Source: an uncultured beta proteobacterium (GTDB lineage Bacteria > Pseudomonadota > Gammaproteobacteria > Burkholderiales > Burkholderiaceae_C). From it: 6,957 nt of DNA. Location of the stretch: NCBI GenBank assembly GCA_903914985.1, contig CAIWRE010000341.1, positions 1-6,957 on the forward strand. Direction: 5' to 3'. Of this stretch, positions 5,074-6,957 are shown in pieces (the stretch's first letter is position 1; each line of letters opens with the position of its first letter). Made by a program: the position numbers and the translations under genes. The notes under the pieces were generated by a model. That model worked only from the letters and a program-made list of their open reading frames with translations. It searched no databases and was not told the DNA's origin.

Positions 5074-6057
5074 TCAGGGACGCGGTAGGCAGGCCACCAC
5101 GCCGGAAAACGTGAGAAAGGCCGCTGATGTGGACACCAAAATAATGCGCGCAATGCGTCCGTTGTCCGCACCGAAGCGCTCCGCGAGCATGGACACATTG
5201 CTGGCGCTGGGCAGGGCGGCCACCAGCACCACCACGTACCAAGCAAAGCGGTCCAAAGGCAACCCGGCGGCCATGACCGCCCAACCGACCGCCAGCACCA
5301 GCAAAGGGTGCACAAAAAGCTTCATGGCAGCCACCGGCACCACTTCGGACCAGCGCACCGCCGGTCCCTGCCCGCTGACCGCCTGCATGTGTGAACGCGC
5401 CAGCACAGTACCGATGGTGAACAGCGCCACGGGCGAGGCGGAATCAGCCAGCATTGCAAGGGTCGAGGCGAGGGGCCCAGGCCAATGCCACCCGTAGGCG
5501 GACGCCAGGGCGCCGGACAAAATGGCCCAGGGCATCGGGTTGCTTGCAACACCCTTAAGCGCAGTCCTGGCCGCCTGGGTTGCGGAGGCTTGCGAGGCGT
5601 CATCCGGCGCCGGTCCCAGGCGGGAAAGCGCAATACACAAGGAGGTAGTGATCACCATGTCCACCAGAATCGTGACGATGGCGGGCCCGGCGGCCTGTGC
5701 GCCCAGCAGGGCAACCAACAAGGGCACGCCCATGAATCCGGTGTTGGGAAAGGCCGCCACCAATGCGCCAAAGGCAGCATCGTTCCAGCCAATGCGCCCG
5801 CGCAGGGTCACCCACACCGCCAGCGCCACCATCACCAAGGCGCAAAACAGGTAGCTCAGCGCCACGACCGGGTCCAGCAGCTGTGCAATCGGCGTGCTGG
5901 CGCCAAAACGGAACAACATGCACGGCAACGCAAAAAACAACACAAAGGTATTCATACCGGGAATCGCGGCAATCGGCAGCAAGCCCCGGCGCGCCGCCAG
6001 ATAGCCGCACAAGACCAGTGCAAAAAACGGAAATGTGACCGTCAGAGTGGCAAACAT
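5074..6057 (-). CDS. AEC-family (auxin efflux carrier-type) membrane transporter
   Basis: A 327-aa integral membrane protein of the Mem_trans/AEC family, whose bacterial members transport organic acids such as malate or malonate. The substrate here cannot be read from sequence. About ten hydrophobic segments are visible, five on each side of a polar cytoplasmic loop at 147-170 (PAPDDASQASATQAARTA). Family signatures are PNTGFMGVP (104-112) in the N-terminal half and LPSASNVSMLAERFG (282-296) in the C-terminal half, both in helices with broken-helix prolines. The length is typical (300-350 aa). The start at 6057 (MFATLTVTFPFF) is preferred over an in-frame TTG six codons upstream; neither has a strong ribosome binding site. 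It is divergent from the Rep helicase with a gap of under 100 bp, and lies 99 bp upstream of the adhesin-E-like gene, so co-transcription is possible but unproven. Confidence 0.9.
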   Translation of the reverse strand: MFATLTVTFPFFALVLCGYLAARRGLLPIAAIPGMNTFVLFFALPCMLFRFGASTPIAQLLDPVVALSYLFCALVMVALAVWVTLRGRIGWNDAAFGALVAAFPNTGFMGVPLLVALLGAQAAGPAIVTILVDMVITTSLCIALSRLGPAPDDASQASATQAARTALKGVASNPMPWAILSGALASAYGWHWPGPLASTLAMLADSASPVALFTIGTVLARSHMQAVSGQGPAVRWSEVVPVAAMKLFVHPLLVLAVGWAVMAAGLPLDRFAWYVVVLVAALPSASNVSMLAERFGADNGRIARIILVSTSAAFLTFSGVVACLPRP

Positions 6058-6122
6058 GCGCCATTGTCCGGGCAAACGCGGCCACGCCTTGGAACAAGCG
6101 CGGCGGCTAAGATGCCCGGCTT

Positions 6123-6957
6123 ATGTCTGAGAGCCCCCGCAACACCATGAACCTCGCCCAGCAGGAGGCGGTCAACTATCTGCACGGGCCCTGTCTGGTG
6201 CTGGCAGGCGCCGGGTCCGGCAAAACGCGGGTGATCACCCACAAAATCGGCCGCCTGATTCAAATGGGCATGGCGCCCCAGCGCATTGCCGCCATCACCT
6301 TTACCAACACGGCGGCGGCCGAAATGCGCGAACGCGCCAAGGGCCTGATCGGGAAGGTCGCCGCAGAGGTGCAGATTTGCACTTTCCACGCATTGGGTGT
6401 GCGCATGCTGCGCGCCAATGGCGCCATACTGGGCCTCAAACCTCAGTTCAGCATTCTGGACACCGACGATGTGACCAGCATCCTCAAAGACGCCGGTGGC
6501 AGCACCGACGCGGCCACCGCGCGCGGCTGGCAGTGGACCATCAGCGCCTGGAAAAGTGCCGGCCTGAACGCCGCCCAGGCGCAAGCGCTGGCCACGAATG
6601 ACAGCGAACGGCACATCAGCGTGGTGATGGCGCGCTACGAAGAGCGATTAACCGCTTATCAAAGCGTGGACTTTGACGATCTGATCAGCCTGCCACTCAA
6701 ACTGCTGCGTGAACATGCGGACGTTCGTGCCCAATGGCAGTCGCGCATGGGCCATGTGCTGGTGGATGAATACCAGGACACCAATGCCACCCAGTACGAG
6801 ATGCTCAAGCTGCTGGTGGGTTGCGAGCCCGATGGCAGCCGTGCCACGCACTTGGAGGGCGACGCCCGCTTTACCGCTGTGGGCGACGACGACCAGTCGA
6901 TCTACGGCTGGCGCGGCGCCACGCTGGACAACCTCAAAAAGCTGCCGGTGGACTTTC
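6123..6957 (+). CDS. rep: Rep/UvrD-type superfamily 1 DNA helicase (partial, runs off right edge)
   Basis: An ATP-dependent 3'-5' SF1A helicase. The N-terminal sequence MNLAQQEAVNYLHGPCLVLA matches Rep (E. coli begins MRLNPGQQQAV) more closely than UvrD or PcrA as I recall them. Numbered from ATG 6147, visible motifs are the Q motif (Q5/Q6), Walker A GAGSGKTR (21-28), Ia ITFTNTAAAEM (50-60), Ib TFHALG (79-84), II VDEYQDTN (206-213) and III VGDDDQSIYGWRGA (245-258). About 270 residues (1A/1B domains) are present, and domain 2 lies outside. The start may be ATG 6123 or, more like E. coli Rep, ATG 6147; both are in frame and lack a clear Shine-Dalgarno. Rep removes roadblocks ahead of forks and acts in replication restart. 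Motif Ia reads FTNTAA where Rep and UvrD usually have FTNKAA. It is divergent from the AEC gene. Confidence 0.93.
   Translation, partial: MSESPRNTMNLAQQEAVNYLHGPCLVLAGAGSGKTRVITHKIGRLIQMGMAPQRIAAITFTNTAAAEMRERAKGLIGKVAAEVQICTFHALGVRMLRANGAILGLKPQFSILDTDDVTSILKDAGGSTDAATARGWQWTISAWKSAGLNAAQAQALATNDSERHISVVMARYEERLTAYQSVDFDDLISLPLKLLREHADVRAQWQSRMGHVLVDEYQDTNATQYEMLKLLVGCEPDGSRATHLEGDARFTAVGDDDQSIYGWRGATLDNLKKLPVDF

Noticed and set aside
6089..6113. Promoter for rep made of TTGGAA (6089-6094) and TAAGAT (6108-6113)
   Set aside because: The spacer is only 13 bp, too short for sigma-70. TAAGAT alone is not enough, and the implied transcript would begin almost on ATG 6123.
5485..6150. 221-codon open frame antisense to the AEC transporter
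   Set aside because: Low-complexity Q/G/R/H-rich translation opposite a clear membrane protein, typical of a shadow frame.

Overview
The window reads as ordinary high-GC chromosome of a betaproteobacterium, most likely Burkholderiales/Comamonadaceae (Rhodoferax-like). This rests on the wording of HemE, PriA, the Rep helicase and the AEC transporter, on the GC-rich coding sequence, and on weak or absent Shine-Dalgarno sites. It is an inference from remembered family sequences, not a search. No mobile element, CRISPR array, tRNA or rRNA is visible.

Layout from left to right. A minus-strand gene runs off the left edge; only its first 64 codons are present, and they resemble the N-terminus of a bacterial dynamin-type GTPase (1-192). 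It is divergent from hemE (uroporphyrinogen decarboxylase, 385-1548, plus). Then comes about 850 bp without a convincing gene (1549-2397). Next is priA (primosomal helicase PriA, 2398-4563, plus), which converges on a small exported surface-adhesin-E-like protein (4570-4974, minus). Upstream of that, on the same strand, is an AEC-family transporter (5074-6057, minus). Divergent from it is a Rep/UvrD-type SF1 helicase (from 6123 or 6147, plus) cut by the right edge after its ATPase motifs.

The most interesting part is the hemE-priA gap. It holds two perfect DnaA boxes (TTATCCACA and TTATGCACA), two one-mismatch boxes (one of them palindromic), and two perfect matches to the IHF consensus WATCAANNNNTTR. 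A DnaA box and an IHF site are packaged together in a 72-bp direct repeat whose copies lie 418 bp apart without an indel, and each copy has an AT-rich patch on its left. This is the architecture of a replication origin or of a DnaA-control locus such as datA or DARS. It sits beside hemE, as oriC does in Caulobacter, and directly before priA. Whether it is oriC, a DnaA titration/reactivation site or a DnaA/IHF-controlled promoter for priA cannot be settled from this window.

Functionally the window combines heme biosynthesis (hemE) with two DNA helicases linked to replication restart (PriA, Rep) on either side of two unrelated envelope genes.
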